Shown piece after piece: positions 54,535 through 63,409 of a stretch of 64,000 nucleotides of DNA. The stretch's first letter is position 1, and each line of letters begins with the position of its first letter. The stretch comes from Curtobacterium flaccumfaciens (lineage in GTDB: Bacteria > Actinomycetota > Actinomycetes > Actinomycetales > Microbacteriaceae). The notes beneath the pieces were generated by a model, which saw nothing but the letters and a program-made list of their open reading frames with translations, was not told the DNA's origin and made no database searches. A program made the position numbers and the translations under genes. Location of the stretch: contig NZ_JABMCF010000039.1 of assembly GCF_013359815.1 (NCBI RefSeq), forward strand, positions 310,001 through 374,000, in the 5' to 3' direction.

Positions 54535-54573
54535 ACGGGGAGCGGGCCACGGGGTCGGTTCGGGCCGAGCACG

Positions 54574-54579
54574 AGTGTA
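54574..54579 (-). promoter_or_regulatory. Possible -10 element of the DUF6049-MurJ gene
   Basis: On the minus strand TACACT lies 39 bases before the ATG at 54534. No clear -35 or SD is visible. It sits in the gap shared with the divergent pcnA gene. Confidence 0.4.
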
Positions 54580-54661
54580 TGAGGCGCGACCATGAACAGG
54601 TCCCGTGCGCGCGCGGCTTGTGGAGAACTCGGGGCCTCGATCTGGGAGGATGAGCACCGTC

Positions 54662-56101
54662 ATGCAGTCCGTTGCCCAGGCCGTCGAACGACTCGACGCA
54701 CTCGCCACCACCGAGCCCGTCGACCTCCTCGCTCGGGCCTTCGCCGACGCCGGACACGAACTCGCCCTCGTCGGCGGCCCCGTCCGTGACGCGTTCCTCG
54801 GCCGTCCGGTGACCGATCTGGACTTCACCACCGACGCCCGGCCGGACGACATCCTGCGGATCGTCGAGCCCATCGCGAGTGCCACCTGGGACGTCGGTCG
54901 CCAGTTCGGCACCATCGCCGCACGGGTCGCCGGCGAGCAGGTCGAGATCACCACGTACCGCAGCGACGTCTACGACGGCGAGACCCGCAAGCCCGAGGTC
55001 GCGTTCGGCGACACCATCGAGGACGACCTGCTCCGTCGCGACTTCACCGTCAACGCGATGGCCCTGCGGCTGCCGGACCGCGAACTCGTCGACGTGCACG
55101 GCGGCGTCGAGGACCTGCTCGCCGCACGGCTCCGGACGCCCCAGACCGCAGTCGTCTCGTTCCGCGACGACCCCCTGCGGATGATGCGCGCGGCACGGTT
55201 CACGTCCCAGCTCGGCTTCACCGTCGACGACGACGTGCGGGCCGCGATGGAGGAACTCGTCGCGTCGATCGACATCGTGTCCGCCGAACGGGTCCGCGAC
55301 GAACTCGTCAAACTGCTCAACACGGACGACCCGGTCCCCGGCCTCCGGCTGCTCGTCGACACCGGCCTCGCCGAGCGGTTCCTGCCCGAGCTGCCCGAGA
55401 TGCGGCTCGAGGTCGATGAGCACCACCATCACAAGGACGTCTACGAGCACTCCCTCACCGTGCTCGAGCAGGCGATCGGGTACGAGGCCGAGCGGCACGC
55501 CGGCGATCCCCCGGACACCGTGCTCCGGCTCGCGGCGCTGCTGCACGACATCGGCAAGCCCGCGACGCGCAAGCTCGAGCCCGGCGGCGCCGTGAGCTTC
55601 CACCACCACGACCTGGTCGGTTCCAAGATGGCGAAGAAGCGACTCCGTGCGCTCCGCTTCGACAACGACACCATCGCCGCGGTGTCCCGCCTGATCGAGC
55701 TGCACCTGCGCTTCTTCGGGTACACCGAGGGCGCCTGGACGGACTCCGCCGTCCGCCGCTACGTCCGCGACGCCGGACCGCAGCTCGAACGGCTGCACGA
55801 GCTCACTCGATCGGACGTCACCACCCGCAACCGCCGCAAGGCCGACCGGCTGGCGTTCGCATACGACGACCTCGAGGACCGCATCGAGGTGCTGTCCAAG
55901 CAGGAGGAGCTCGAGTCGATCCGTCCGGACCTGACCGGCGACGACATCATGCGGATCCTCGACATCCCGCCGGGGCGTGCCGTGGGCGATGCCTACCGGT
56001 TCCTGCTCGAGGCCCGGATGGACGAAGGGCCCCTCGGACCGGAGACGGCCGAGGAGCGCCTGCGCGAGTGGTGGAGCACCCGAGGCGACGCCGACGCCTG
56101 A
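54662..56101 (+). CDS. pcnA: CCA tRNA nucleotidyltransferase (poly(A) polymerase family)
   Basis: 479 residues from ATG at 54662, 12 bases after GGGAGG. An alternative ATG at 54650 lies directly on that SD. The nucleotidyltransferase motif is LVGGPVRDAFLGRPVTDLDF. LLRRDFTVNAMAL and FRDDPLRMMRAARFTSQLGF follow. The C-terminal HD-type patch is AALLHDIGKPATRKL, with HHHDLVGSKMA. It adds or repairs the 3' CCA of tRNAs, which matters here because tRNA-Ala lacks an encoded CCA. It is divergent from the MurJ fusion, as in M. tuberculosis. Confidence 0.93.
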   Translation: MQSVAQAVERLDALATTEPVDLLARAFADAGHELALVGGPVRDAFLGRPVTDLDFTTDARPDDILRIVEPIASATWDVGRQFGTIAARVAGEQVEITTYRSDVYDGETRKPEVAFGDTIEDDLLRRDFTVNAMALRLPDRELVDVHGGVEDLLAARLRTPQTAVVSFRDDPLRMMRAARFTSQLGFTVDDDVRAAMEELVASIDIVSAERVRDELVKLLNTDDPVPGLRLLVDTGLAERFLPELPEMRLEVDEHHHHKDVYEHSLTVLEQAIGYEAERHAGDPPDTVLRLAALLHDIGKPATRKLEPGGAVSFHHHDLVGSKMAKKRLRALRFDNDTIAAVSRLIELHLRFFGYTEGAWTDSAVRRYVRDAGPQLERLHELTRSDVTTRNRRKADRLAFAYDDLEDRIEVLSKQEELESIRPDLTGDDIMRILDIPPGRAVGDAYRFLLEARMDEGPLGPETAEERLREWWSTRGDADA

Positions 56102-56219
56102 GACGCGACCGCCTGCCGGGCGGAACCGCTCTCCACAGGCCGGTGGCGCGCCTCCAGGCAGTCCGGTAGGCTACCCAGGTTGCCCCTCGCGCACCTGCGT
56201 GGTCTGGGGCACATGCATC
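56102..56219 (+). promoter_or_regulatory. rpsF promoter region
   Basis: TAGGCT at 56167-56172 is a plausible -10 for the rpsF operon. CGCGCCTCCAGGC (56147-56159) is a reverse, slightly degenerate copy of the dispersed 15-base repeat. Confidence 0.4.
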
Positions 56220-56273
56220 AACCCTCCTGCCCCGGGAACCGCCCGGGGCCGCTGAGACCAGAGGAGGTGGGTT
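56220..56273 (+). promoter_or_regulatory. Structured leader of rpsF, S6:S18-type candidate
   Basis: An 8-bp GCCCCGGG/CCCGGGGC hairpin (56229-56236 with 56242-56249, loop AACCG) is enclosed by a weak outer stem. AACCC (56220-56224) pairs with GGGTT (56269-56273), and TCCT with AGGA of the SD (AGGAGG, 56262-56267). The outer stem would hide the ribosome-binding site. Ribosomal protein S6:S18 autoregulatory leaders precede rpsF in many bacteria. Confidence 0.45.
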
Positions 56274-56277
56274 CCGC

Positions 56278-56661
56278 ATGCACCAGTACGAACTGATGGC
56301 GATCCTCGACCCCGAGATCGATGAGCGCACCGTCGCTCCCAGCCTGGACAAGTTCCTGGCCGTGATCCGCAACGCGGGTGGCACCGTCGACAACGTGGAC
56401 GTCTGGGGCCGTCGCCGGCTCGCTTACGAGATCGCGAAGAAGTCCGAGGGCATCTACGCCGTCGTCGACTTCACGTCGTCGCCCGAGGCCGCCAAGGAGC
56501 TCGACCGTCAGCTCGGTCTCTCCGAGGCCGTGCTCCGCACGAAGGTCCTCCGCGCTGAAGAGGGCATCGCGCAGGTCGCCGCCCAGAAGCAGCGTGACGA
56601 GGCTCGCGCGGCCCGCAAGGCCGCCAACGCCTCCGCAACCGCGACCGCGAGCGCCGAGTAA
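56278..56661 (+). CDS. rpsF: 30S ribosomal protein S6
   Basis: 127 residues starting [20 protein letters not shown], with [31 protein letters not shown] and [12 protein letters not shown]. The C-terminal ~30 residues are an Ala-rich extension. S6 binds 16S rRNA with S18, coded two genes later. It follows the GAGGAGG SD. Confidence 0.97.
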   Translation: MHQYELMAILDPEIDERTVAPSLDKFLAVIRNAGGTVDNVDVWGRRRLAYEIAKKSEGIYAVVDFTSSPEAAKELDRQLGLSEAVLRTKVLRAEEGIAQVAAQKQRDEARAARKAANASATATASAE

Positions 56662-56664
56662 CCC

Positions 56665-57234
56665 GTGGCCGGCGAAACCGTCATCACGGTGGTGGGCAAC
56701 CTCACCGCGGACCCCGAGCTGCGCTACACGCAGAACGGGCTCGCCGTGGCGAACTTCACCATCGCGTCGACTCCTCGCACGTTCGACCGTCAGGCGAACG
56801 AGTGGAAGGACGGCGACGCGCTGTTCCTCCGTGCGAGTGTGTGGCGCGAGTTCGCCGAGCACGTGGCGGGGTCGCTGACGAAGGGCTCGCGCGTCATCGC
56901 GCAGGGTCGTCTGCGTCAGCGTTCCTACCAGGACCGTGAGGGCCAGCAGCGCACGAGCATCGAGCTCGAGGTCGACGAGATCGGCCCGTCGCTCCGCTAC
57001 GCGACCGCACAGATCACCCGCGCTGCGGGTGGCAGTGGCGGCGGTCGTGGCCAGGTCGGCGGCGGCGCCAGCGCCCCCGCGGGCAACGGCGGTGGCAACT
57101 GGAACAACAACGGTGGCGGTCAGTCGGACGCGCCCTGGTCTCCCCAGGGCGGCCAGCAGGGTGGCGGCAACGCACAGTCGAACGACGTGTGGAGCACCCC
57201 CGGCGGCAACTTCGACGACGAGACCCCGTTCTGA
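56665..57234 (+). CDS. ssb: Single-stranded DNA-binding protein
   Basis: 189 residues from GTG, 3 bases after rpsF. OB fold starts [20 protein letters not shown] and includes [17 protein letters not shown]. The Gly/Asn/Gln-rich linker ends in the acidic tip FDDETPF that recruits repair proteins. It protects ssDNA during replication. Its position between rpsF and rpsR is conserved. Confidence 0.96.
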   Translation: MAGETVITVVGNLTADPELRYTQNGLAVANFTIASTPRTFDRQANEWKDGDALFLRASVWREFAEHVAGSLTKGSRVIAQGRLRQRSYQDREGQQRTSIELEVDEIGPSLRYATAQITRAAGGSGGGRGQVGGGASAPAGNGGGNWNNNGGGQSDAPWSPQGGQQGGGNAQSNDVWSTPGGNFDDETPF

Positions 57235-57284
57235 TTCTCCCGGTTCCGACGGACACACAACTTTTCTTCTAAGGACAAATCACT

Positions 57285-57542
57285 ATGGCTGGAAAGAGCA
57301 CCGGCGACCGCCGGAAGCCTCGCGGCAAGGGCGGCAAGAACGCTGCTCCCGCGAAGTCGATCAAGGTCGGCGTCATCGACTACAAGGACGTTGCGACCCT
57401 TCGCAAGTTCATCTCGGAGCGTGGAAAGATCCGCGCCCGTCGCATCACCGGCGTCTCCGTCCAGGAGCAGCGCCTCATCGCCCGTGCCGTGAAGAACGCC
57501 CGTGAGATGGCGCTCCTCCCCTACGCCGGCTCCGGCCGCTGA
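57285..57542 (+). CDS. rpsR: 30S ribosomal protein S18
   Basis: 85 residues. The core is [39 protein letters not shown] and [15 protein letters not shown] basic N-terminal extension [13 protein letters not shown] is typical of actinobacteria. None of the cysteines of zinc-binding S18 forms is present. SD AAGGA precedes the ATG by 9 bases. Confidence 0.97.
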   Translation: MAGKSTGDRRKPRGKGGKNAAPAKSIKVGVIDYKDVATLRKFISERGKIRARRITGVSVQEQRLIARAVKNAREMALLPYAGSGR

Positions 57543-57556
57543 TCGGAGGTCGACAC

Positions 57557-58009
57557 ATGTCGAAGCTCATCCTCACCCACGAGGTCTCCGGCCTCGGTTC
57601 CGCTGGTGACGTCGTCGACGTCAAGAACGGCTACGCCCGCAACTACCTCATCCCCCAGGGCTTCGCTGTCGCGTGGTCCAAGGGCGGCGAGAAGCAGGTC
57701 GAGTCGATCCGTGCCGCGCGTACCGCGCGCGAGCTCGCCACCATCGAAGAGGCACAGGACCTCAAGATGAAGCTCGAGAACGCGACCATCACCCTGTCGG
57801 TCAAGGCCGGCAAGGACGGTCGTCTGTTCGGCTCCGTCCGTCCGGGCGACGTCGCTGACGCCGTCCAGGCGCAGGGCGTCGGCTCGCTCGACAAGCGCAA
57901 GGTCGAGGTCCCCGCGACCATCAAGACCGTCGGTGACCACGAGGCCACCGTGCGCCTGCGCGAGGACATCACTGCCGTGATCTCGCTCAAGGTCGTCGCT
58001 GCCAAGTAG
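57557..58009 (+). CDS. rplI: 50S ribosomal protein L9
   Basis: 150 residues. The N-terminal domain [40 protein letters not shown] and the long helix are as in L9. The C-domain has [25 protein letters not shown] precedes the ATG by 7 bases. It is the last gene of the rpsF operon. Confidence 0.97.
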   Translation: MSKLILTHEVSGLGSAGDVVDVKNGYARNYLIPQGFAVAWSKGGEKQVESIRAARTARELATIEEAQDLKMKLENATITLSVKAGKDGRLFGSVRPGDVADAVQAQGVGSLDKRKVEVPATIKTVGDHEATVRLREDITAVISLKVVAAK

Positions 58010-58028
58010 CACTGACGTTCCGCTCCAC

Positions 58029-58062
58029 GACGGGCGGGTCTCCTCCGGGAGGCCCGCCCGTC
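58029..58062 (+). terminator. Terminator of the rpsF-ssb-rpsR-rplI operon
   Basis: GACGGGCGGG (58029-58038) pairs with CCCGCCCGTC (58053-58062), continued inward by TCTCC/GGAGG with one G-T pair, giving ~15 bp and a TCCG loop. It is followed by GTTGCGTT, 19 bases after the stop. Confidence 0.9.
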
Positions 58063-58578
58063 GTTGCGTTCCGGGGGCGGTCGCGCGGCTTGTCCCACGG
58101 CTGTCGCCGACATGGTCACGGGCCTGGAGGCGCGGCTCGACTCGGGCTGGCTGGTTACGCTTCAGACGGGGTCGCGCTGGCTGGGAACAGGCCGAGAACT
58201 CTTCCCACAGGAGGGGTCCTTGTCAAGTCGTTTTACACAGTGGAAACGTGTCAAATCGGAACCTTCAAGGGGTACTTGAACCCCACTTTTCCACACATGG
58301 TGTGAAACAGGAAAGCCCAGGTCAAGTGGTCGAAAGTGTGTTCGTATGGGTCTTTTTCCACAGGCCCGTCCACAGTTCTCCACACAGCGCTCCGGCGTGT
58401 TCCGCAGGCTCTCCACAGAGTTATCCACAGGGCCGTTTGTTGGGGATAACTCTGGGGCCGTACGTTGGCCCAGCGACTCGGGGATGTCGGTTGCCGGGGG
58501 TAGAAACAGGGGTGCGGGTTCCGGCCGGTGGGTGCTGTCCCGCCGGTCCAGGTCCGTGTCGTCAACAGAGGAGAGCGT
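58063..58578. promoter_or_regulatory. dnaB upstream region with a DnaA-box cluster and dispersed repeat
   Basis: A 516-base gene-free stretch. GGCCTGGAGGCGCGG (58121-58135) is a dispersed-repeat copy. From ~58205 the DNA becomes AT-richer and carries DnaA-box-like sites: TTATCCACA (58421-58429), TTCTCCACA (58376-58384), TTTTCCACA (58287-58295 and 58354-58362), CCGTCCACA (58366-58374), CTCTCCACA (58409-58417) and reverse TGGGGATAA (58441-58449). TTCAAG/CTTGAA (58264-58280) is an inverted repeat. A strong promoter for dnaB is not obvious. Confidence 0.6.
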
Positions 58579-59943
58579 GTGTCGATCGCACATCTTGAGC
58601 CCGCACCGCAGGACTACGCGGAGCGCGGCATGGAACGCACCCCGCCGCACGACATGCTCGCGGAGCAGTCGACCATCGGTGGCATGCTCCTGTCGAAGGA
58701 CGCCGTCGCCGACGTCATCGAGACCGCCCGAGGCGTGGACTTCTACGTCCCCAAGCACGAGGTCATCTTCGACGCCATCCTGTCGCTCTACTCGCACGGT
58801 GAGCCCACCGACGTCATCGCCGTCACCGACGAGTTGACCAAGACCGGACTGCTGTCCCGCGCCGGCGGCGCCGAGTACCTGCACAGCGTCACGAGCATGG
58901 TGCCGACCGCCGCGAACGCCGGCTACTACGCCGGCATCGTCGCCGAGAAGGCGGTGCTCCGCCGCCTGGTGGACGCTGGCACCCGCATCGTCCAGATGGG
59001 CTACGCGTCCGAGGGTGAGGTCACCGACCTCGTCAACAGTGCGCAGGCCGAGGTCTACAACGTCGCCGGTGGTGTGCAGACCGAGGACTACGTCCCGCTG
59101 ACCGACGCCATCTCGGCCGCGCTCGACGAGATCGAGGCCGCCAAGGGCCGCGACGGCCAGATGACCGGCGTGCCGACCGGGTTCGCGCAGCTCGACGGCC
59201 TGACGAACGGCTTCCACCCCGGACAGCTCATCATCGTCGCTGCCCGACCGGCCCTCGGTAAGTCGACGCTGGCGCTCGACCTGTGCCGCGCCGCCGCGAT
59301 CAAGCACGACCAGACCGCCGCGTTCTTCTCGCTCGAGATGGGTCGTGCCGAGATCGCGATGCGTCTGCTCTCCGCCGAGACCAGCGTGCCGCTGCAGAAC
59401 ATGCGCAAGGGCACCGTGGACTCCCGCGACTGGACCACCATCGCGCAGACCCGCGGTCGCATCAACGACGCCCCGTTCTTCATCGACGACTCCCCCAACA
59501 TGACGCTCGTCGAGATCCGCGCCAAGTGCCGTCGACTCAAGCAGCAGCACAACCTGAAGCTCGTGGTCATCGACTACCTGCAGCTGATGACCTCGGGCAA
59601 GAAGGTCGAGAGCCGCCAGCAAGAGGTCTCCGAGTTCTCGCGTGCCCTGAAGCTGATGGCCAAGGAGCTCCAGGTCCCGGTCATCGCCCTGTCGCAGCTG
59701 AACCGTGGTCCGGAGCAGCGTGCCGACAAGAAGCCGGCGATCTCCGACCTCCGTGAGTCCGGCTCCATCGAGCAGGACGCTGACATGGTCATCCTGCTGC
59801 ACCGCGAGTCGGCGTACGAGAAGGACAACCCGCGTCAGGGTGAGGCGGACCTGATCGTGGCGAAGCACCGTAACGGACCGACGGACACCATCACCGTGGC
59901 GTTCCACGGCATGTTCTCGCGGTTCGTCGACATGCCGCAGTAG
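58579..59943 (+). CDS. dnaB: Replicative DNA helicase DnaB
   Basis: 454 residues from GTG at 58579 with SD AGAGGAGAG. The N-terminal DnaB domain includes PPHDMLAEQSTIGGMLLSKD. The RecA-like ATPase has Walker A AARPALGKST (Lys228), FFSLEMGRAEIAMRLLSAE, LVVIDYLQLM and LSQLNRGPEQRADKKPAISD LRESG in two pieces. The end is KHRNGPTDTITVAFHGMFSRF. No intein interrupts it, unlike M. tuberculosis DnaB. It unwinds DNA at the fork; DciA from this window is its probable loader. Confidence 0.96.
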   Translation: MSIAHLEPAPQDYAERGMERTPPHDMLAEQSTIGGMLLSKDAVADVIETARGVDFYVPKHEVIFDAILSLYSHGEPTDVIAVTDELTKTGLLSRAGGAEYLHSVTSMVPTAANAGYYAGIVAEKAVLRRLVDAGTRIVQMGYASEGEVTDLVNSAQAEVYNVAGGVQTEDYVPLTDAISAALDEIEAAKGRDGQMTGVPTGFAQLDGLTNGFHPGQLIIVAARPALGKSTLALDLCRAAAIKHDQTAAFFSLEMGRAEIAMRLLSAETSVPLQNMRKGTVDSRDWTTIAQTRGRINDAPFFIDDSPNMTLVEIRAKCRRLKQQHNLKLVVIDYLQLMTSGKKVESRQQEVSEFSRALKLMAKELQVPVIALSQLNRGPEQRADKKPAISDLRESGSIEQDADMVILLHRESAYEKDNPRQGEADLIVAKHRNGPTDTITVAFHGMFSRFVDMPQ

Positions 59944-60023
59944 GCGCTGTCGCCGCGCATACAACGTGTCTCCTTCGCGTTCAACTTGTCGCCTCCCCGA
60001 GCAGCCGCCCCGCCCCCTCGTCT

Positions 60024-60557
60024 TCAGCGTCGTTGGAGGCCGTCGAGTATGACCCCGAGCATGTGGGGAGCCCGATCCGATGGCCCAGGGGCGGCACGCC
60101 AAAGCGCACCGGTAAGTTGCAGGAAGTCGCCCGGGTCCGCGTCGTCGCGGAAAGTACCGTCGCGTCTGCCAGCATCGAGCATGGTTTGGATTGCCGCGAC
60201 GACGGGGCCGTAGGTCTGTTCGTTGATGGCTTGATGAGCGCTGGGGCTGAGCGCGTCGCCTAGCCCGTGCTTTCGCCGCATGGCCTCAACCAGCCCGATC
60301 GTCCACTGCCGGAGCGCCTCGCGCGGCGGCAGCTCGGACAGCAAGGTCGGGGCGGTGTCGATGATCCGAGCGACTTCGTCTTGGTAGACGGCGAGCACCA
60401 GGGCTTCGCGGGTCGGGTAGTTGCGGTACAGGGTGCCTGCACCGACGCCGGCGCGCTGCGCGACCTGGTTCATCGACGTCGTGCCGTCCTCAGCAAACGC
60501 CTCGCGTGCCGCGGCGAGGATGCGCGCTCGATTCTCTCGGGCGTCGGAACGGACCAC
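60024..60557 (-). CDS. TetR-family transcriptional regulator
   Basis: 177 residues from GTG with SD GAGGGG. The HTH is RARILAAAREAFAEDGTTSM NQVAQRAGVGAGTLYRNYPTREAL, clear TetR with the YRNYPTREAL recognition helix. The C-terminal helical domain is unassigned. It is divergent from the aldo/keto reductase across a 76-base gap with two operator-like repeats, so it probably represses itself and that operon. Confidence 0.87.
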   Translation of the reverse strand: MVRSDARENRARILAAAREAFAEDGTTSMNQVAQRAGVGAGTLYRNYPTREALVLAVYQDEVARIIDTAPTLLSELPPREALRQWTIGLVEAMRRKHGLGDALSPSAHQAINEQTYGPVVAAIQTMLDAGRRDGTFRDDADPGDFLQLTGALWRAAPGPSDRAPHMLGVILDGLQRR

Positions 60558-60578
60558 AGGAAACCCCTCTTGCTAACT

Positions 60579-60613
60579 GGAGAACTCTCCGTTACCTTAA
60601 CGGAGAACTCTCC
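60579..60613. promoter_or_regulatory. Duplicated operator-like palindromes
   Basis: GGAGAACTCTCC occurs twice (60579-60590 and 60602-60613, 23 bases apart). Between them CTCCGTTA-CCT-TAACGGAG (60587-60605) forms a further inverted repeat. The repeats occupy the promoter gap of the divergent TetR and aldo/keto reductase genes, the typical place for TetR operators. Confidence 0.65.
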
Positions 60614-60633
60614 ACATCCTACAGAGGAGCACC

Positions 60634-61683
60634 ATGGAATACACGAAACTCGGCACAACCGGCCTCGACGTGTCCCCGATCGCGATCGGCGCGATGACCT
60701 ACGGCGAGCCCGACCGCGGCCACCCCGTCTGGTCCAAGGGCGAAGACGAGGCCCGCCCGTTGATCAAGCACGCCCTCGACGCGGGGATCAACTTCTTCGA
60801 CACCGCGAACATGTACTCGAACGGCTCGAGCGAGGAGATCCTCGGCCGCGCGCTCAAGGACTACGCCAACCGCGACGACGTCGTCATCGCGACGAAGCTT
60901 CGCCACCCGATGCGTCCCGGCCCGAACGGGAAGGGGCTGTCGCGGAAGGCGATCATGACCGAGGTCGATCACTCGCTTGAACGCCTCGGCACTGACTACA
61001 TCGACCTGTACCAGGTGCACCGCAACGATCACGCCACCCCGCTCGAGGAGACCCTCGAAGCGCTCAGTGACCTGGTGAAGGCCGGGAAGGTGCGCTACCT
61101 CGGTGCGTCGTCGATGTTCGCGTGGGAGTTCGCGAAGGCCCTCCACATGCAGAAGACCAACGGCTGGGCTCGGTTCGTCTCCATGCAGGACCACTACAAC
61201 CTCCTCGCCCGTGAGGAGGAGCGCGAGATGATCCCGCTCGCCCTCGACGAGGGTGTGGGCACCATCATCTGGAGCCCCCTCGCTCGCGGCCGTCTCGCCC
61301 GAGCGTGGGACAAAGCCCGCTCGACGGCTCGCTCCGATTCGGACGGCGACTACGCCGACCTGCTCTACTCGCCGGCGGAGGAGGAGTCGAACCACCAGAT
61401 CATCGACGCTGTCGGGCAGGTTGCCGAGCGCCACGGTGTCAGCCGCGCTTCGATCGCCCTCGCCTGGCTGCACCGCCAGCCAGTCGTCACCGCCCCGCTC
61501 GTCGGCGCCGGCTCCACACAGCAGATCGACGACGCCATCGCGTCGCTCGACGTGCAGCTCACCGACGAAGATCTGACCGCGCTGACGGCCCCGTACACGC
61601 CCCGCTATGACTGGCAGGGCGTCTCGGACGAGGCCACGATGAACGCCATCCGTGCCCGCGTCCCCGGTATGGCTCTGAAGTGA
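60634..61683 (+). CDS. Aldo/keto reductase
   Basis: 349 residues. The catalytic tetrad is Asp56 in FFDTANMYSNG, Tyr61, Lys88 in VIATKLRHP and His129 in LYQVHRNDH. The C-terminal NADPH-binding part has LVGAGSTQQIDDAIASL. It reduces carbonyl compounds with NADPH. SD AGAGGAG precedes the ATG. Its stop overlaps the next gene (TGATG). The substrate is unknown; control by the divergent TetR suggests induction by a small xenobiotic or metabolite. Confidence 0.9.
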   Translation: MEYTKLGTTGLDVSPIAIGAMTYGEPDRGHPVWSKGEDEARPLIKHALDAGINFFDTANMYSNGSSEEILGRALKDYANRDDVVIATKLRHPMRPGPNGKGLSRKAIMTEVDHSLERLGTDYIDLYQVHRNDHATPLEETLEALSDLVKAGKVRYLGASSMFAWEFAKALHMQKTNGWARFVSMQDHYNLLAREEEREMIPLALDEGVGTIIWSPLARGRLARAWDKARSTARSDSDGDYADLLYSPAEEESNHQIIDAVGQVAERHGVSRASIALAWLHRQPVVTAPLVGAGSTQQIDDAIASLDVQLTDEDLTALTAPYTPRYDWQGVSDEATMNAIRARVPGMALK

Positions 61684-62381
61684 TGCCGATCATCCGCTCC
61701 GGCGCGGCTCTCCGCGCCGGAGCGGTGCTCCTCCTCGCCGGCCCGCTCGTCTCCTGGCTGGCAGAGTTCATCACCGCTGCCGCCTGGCAGCACCCGCACT
61801 ACGCGCCCCTCTACAACTGGGTCAGCCACCTCGGCCTCACCGGCCCCCGCCAGGTCGCTTTCGGGCAGGTCGGCAACTCACCGCTCGGCGCCGTCATGGA
61901 CGCCGGTTGGGTCCTCTACGGCGTGAGCCTGATCGTCGGCACCCTTCTCACCTTCGACGTTCGCCGCGGCGGACGAGCCGCCGTGATCGTCGTGGTCGGG
62001 ATCATCGCCGGCATCGGCGTGTCCCTCGTCGGGATGTTCCAGGGCTCCAACGCGAACGTCGCCAGCGGACTGATCAACTTCCACCAGTTCGGTGCGCAGG
62101 GCGTCATCATCGCCGGCAACATCATGGCGATCCTCGTCGGCGCTGCCGCCTCCCGCATTGGCCTGCCCCGGGCCCGCGGCACGCTCAGCGTCCTCCTCGG
62201 CATCTTCGGCTTGGCGATGTTCGTCGTGTTCATGGCCGACGTGTTCACCGGGTGGGCGTTCAACATCGGCATGTTCGAGCGCGGGGCGATCTACCCGATC
62301 ATGGTCGGCCACGTCCTCCTCGGCTCCGGCATCTTCGCCGCCCACTTCTCTCCTGCCCGCACGACCAGAAAGACAGCGTGA
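61683..62381 (+). CDS. DUF998 family membrane protein
   Basis: 232 residues with six hydrophobic segments. Features of DUF998 are SWLAEFITAAAW, YNWVSHLGLTGPRQVAFGQ and the alternating Gly/Ile-rich helices, with FHQFGAQGVIIAGNIMAILVG. The function of the family is unknown. ATG at 61683 overlaps the reductase stop (GTG at 61680 is an alternative). It is followed by a GTGA overlap with the next gene. Confidence 0.78.
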   Translation: MPIIRSGAALRAGAVLLLAGPLVSWLAEFITAAAWQHPHYAPLYNWVSHLGLTGPRQVAFGQVGNSPLGAVMDAGWVLYGVSLIVGTLLTFDVRRGGRAAVIVVVGIIAGIGVSLVGMFQGSNANVASGLINFHQFGAQGVIIAGNIMAILVGAAASRIGLPRARGTLSVLLGIFGLAMFVVFMADVFTGWAFNIGMFERGAIYPIMVGHVLLGSGIFAAHFSPARTTRKTA

Positions 62382-63409
62382 CCGTCATGGCACAAGTACT
62401 CGTCACCGGCGGCTCCGGCTTCATCGGCAGCTGGTGCGTCCTCCAGCTGCTCGAGGCCGGGCACACCGTCCGCACCACCGTCCGCACCCTCACAAGAGAG
62501 CCCGCGCTCCGCGAGCAACTGCACGCCGCCACCAGTTTCACTGACGACCGTCTCGAGGTCGTCGCGGCAGATCTACAGAGCGACCTCGGCTGGACGAACG
62601 CCGTTGCCGGGTGTGACTTCGTCCTCCACGTCGCCTCCCCAACACTCCGAAACGCCGGCGCGACCGAGGAGGAGATGGTCGCCGCAGCACGCGACGGCGT
62701 CCTCCGAGTACTCCGGGCATCCCGTGACGCCGGCGTGAGGCGTGTTGTCCTGACCAGCGCGTTCGGCGCCATCGGCTACGGGCACCCCCGCCGCGCTGCG
62801 CCGTACACCGAGGAGGACTGGACGAACGTCGACGCAAACATCGCCCCGTACCAGAAGTCGAAGACTCTCTCCGAGCAGGCGGCGTGGCAGTTCATCGAGG
62901 AAGAGGGCGGCACCCTCGAACTCGCAGCCGTGCACCCGGTGGCCGTCATCGGCCCGGTCCTCGGACCCGACGACCCGCCCTCGCTCCGGATCATCCGCAA
63001 CATGCTCAACGGGGATGTCCCCGCATGCCCGCCGTTCGGGTCGAGCTGGGTCGACGTCCGCGACGTCGCAGACCTGCACCTCCAAGCGATGACCGACCCT
63101 GCCGCCGCCGGCCAACGGTGGCTCGCCTCAGCAGGCAAGAGTCTCCGCATCATCGAGGTAGCTCGCATTCTTCATCAGCAGCTCGGCGACCGCGCCGCGG
63201 AAGCACCCACCCGCGAGCTGCCGCTGCTCATCGCCCGCGCTCTCAGCCTCGTCAACCCGCAGATGAAAGCGCTACGCCCACAGCTTGGCCGCGACTTCGA
63301 CGCCACCAGCGCCAAAGCGGAACGACTCCTCGGCTGGCGAGCCCGCCCCATCGAAGACACCATCCGCGACACCGCCGAGAGCCTCCTCGCCCACGGCGTC
63401 ATCGACTAG
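62378..63409 (+). CDS. NAD(P)-dependent epimerase/reductase (extended SDR, dihydroflavonol-reductase-like)
   Basis: 343 residues from GTG at 62378 (ATG at 62387 would remove three). The nucleotide motif is VLVTGGSGFIGSWCVLQLLE. The active site is YQKSK (Tyr-x-x-x-Lys) in NIAPYQKSKTLSEQAAW, with Ser in VVLTSAFGAIGYG. Such proteins reduce ketones or aldehydes with NADPH. It is the third gene of the reductase-DUF998-SDR operon, overlapping by GTGA. Confidence 0.88.
   Translation: MTVMAQVLVTGGSGFIGSWCVLQLLEAGHTVRTTVRTLTREPALREQLHAATSFTDDRLEVVAADLQSDLGWTNAVAGCDFVLHVASPTLRNAGATEEEMVAAARDGVLRVLRASRDAGVRRVVLTSAFGAIGYGHPRRAAPYTEEDWTNVDANIAPYQKSKTLSEQAAWQFIEEEGGTLELAAVHPVAVIGPVLGPDDPPSLRIIRNMLNGDVPACPPFGSSWVDVRDVADLHLQAMTDPAAAGQRWLASAGKSLRIIEVARILHQQLGDRAAEAPTRELPLLIARALSLVNPQMKALRPQLGRDFDATSAKAERLLGWRARPIEDTIRDTAESLLAHGVID

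Noticed and set aside
58579..59943. Checked dnaB for an intein as in some mycobacteria
   Set aside because: The Walker A region and following motifs are continuous and the protein is of normal length.
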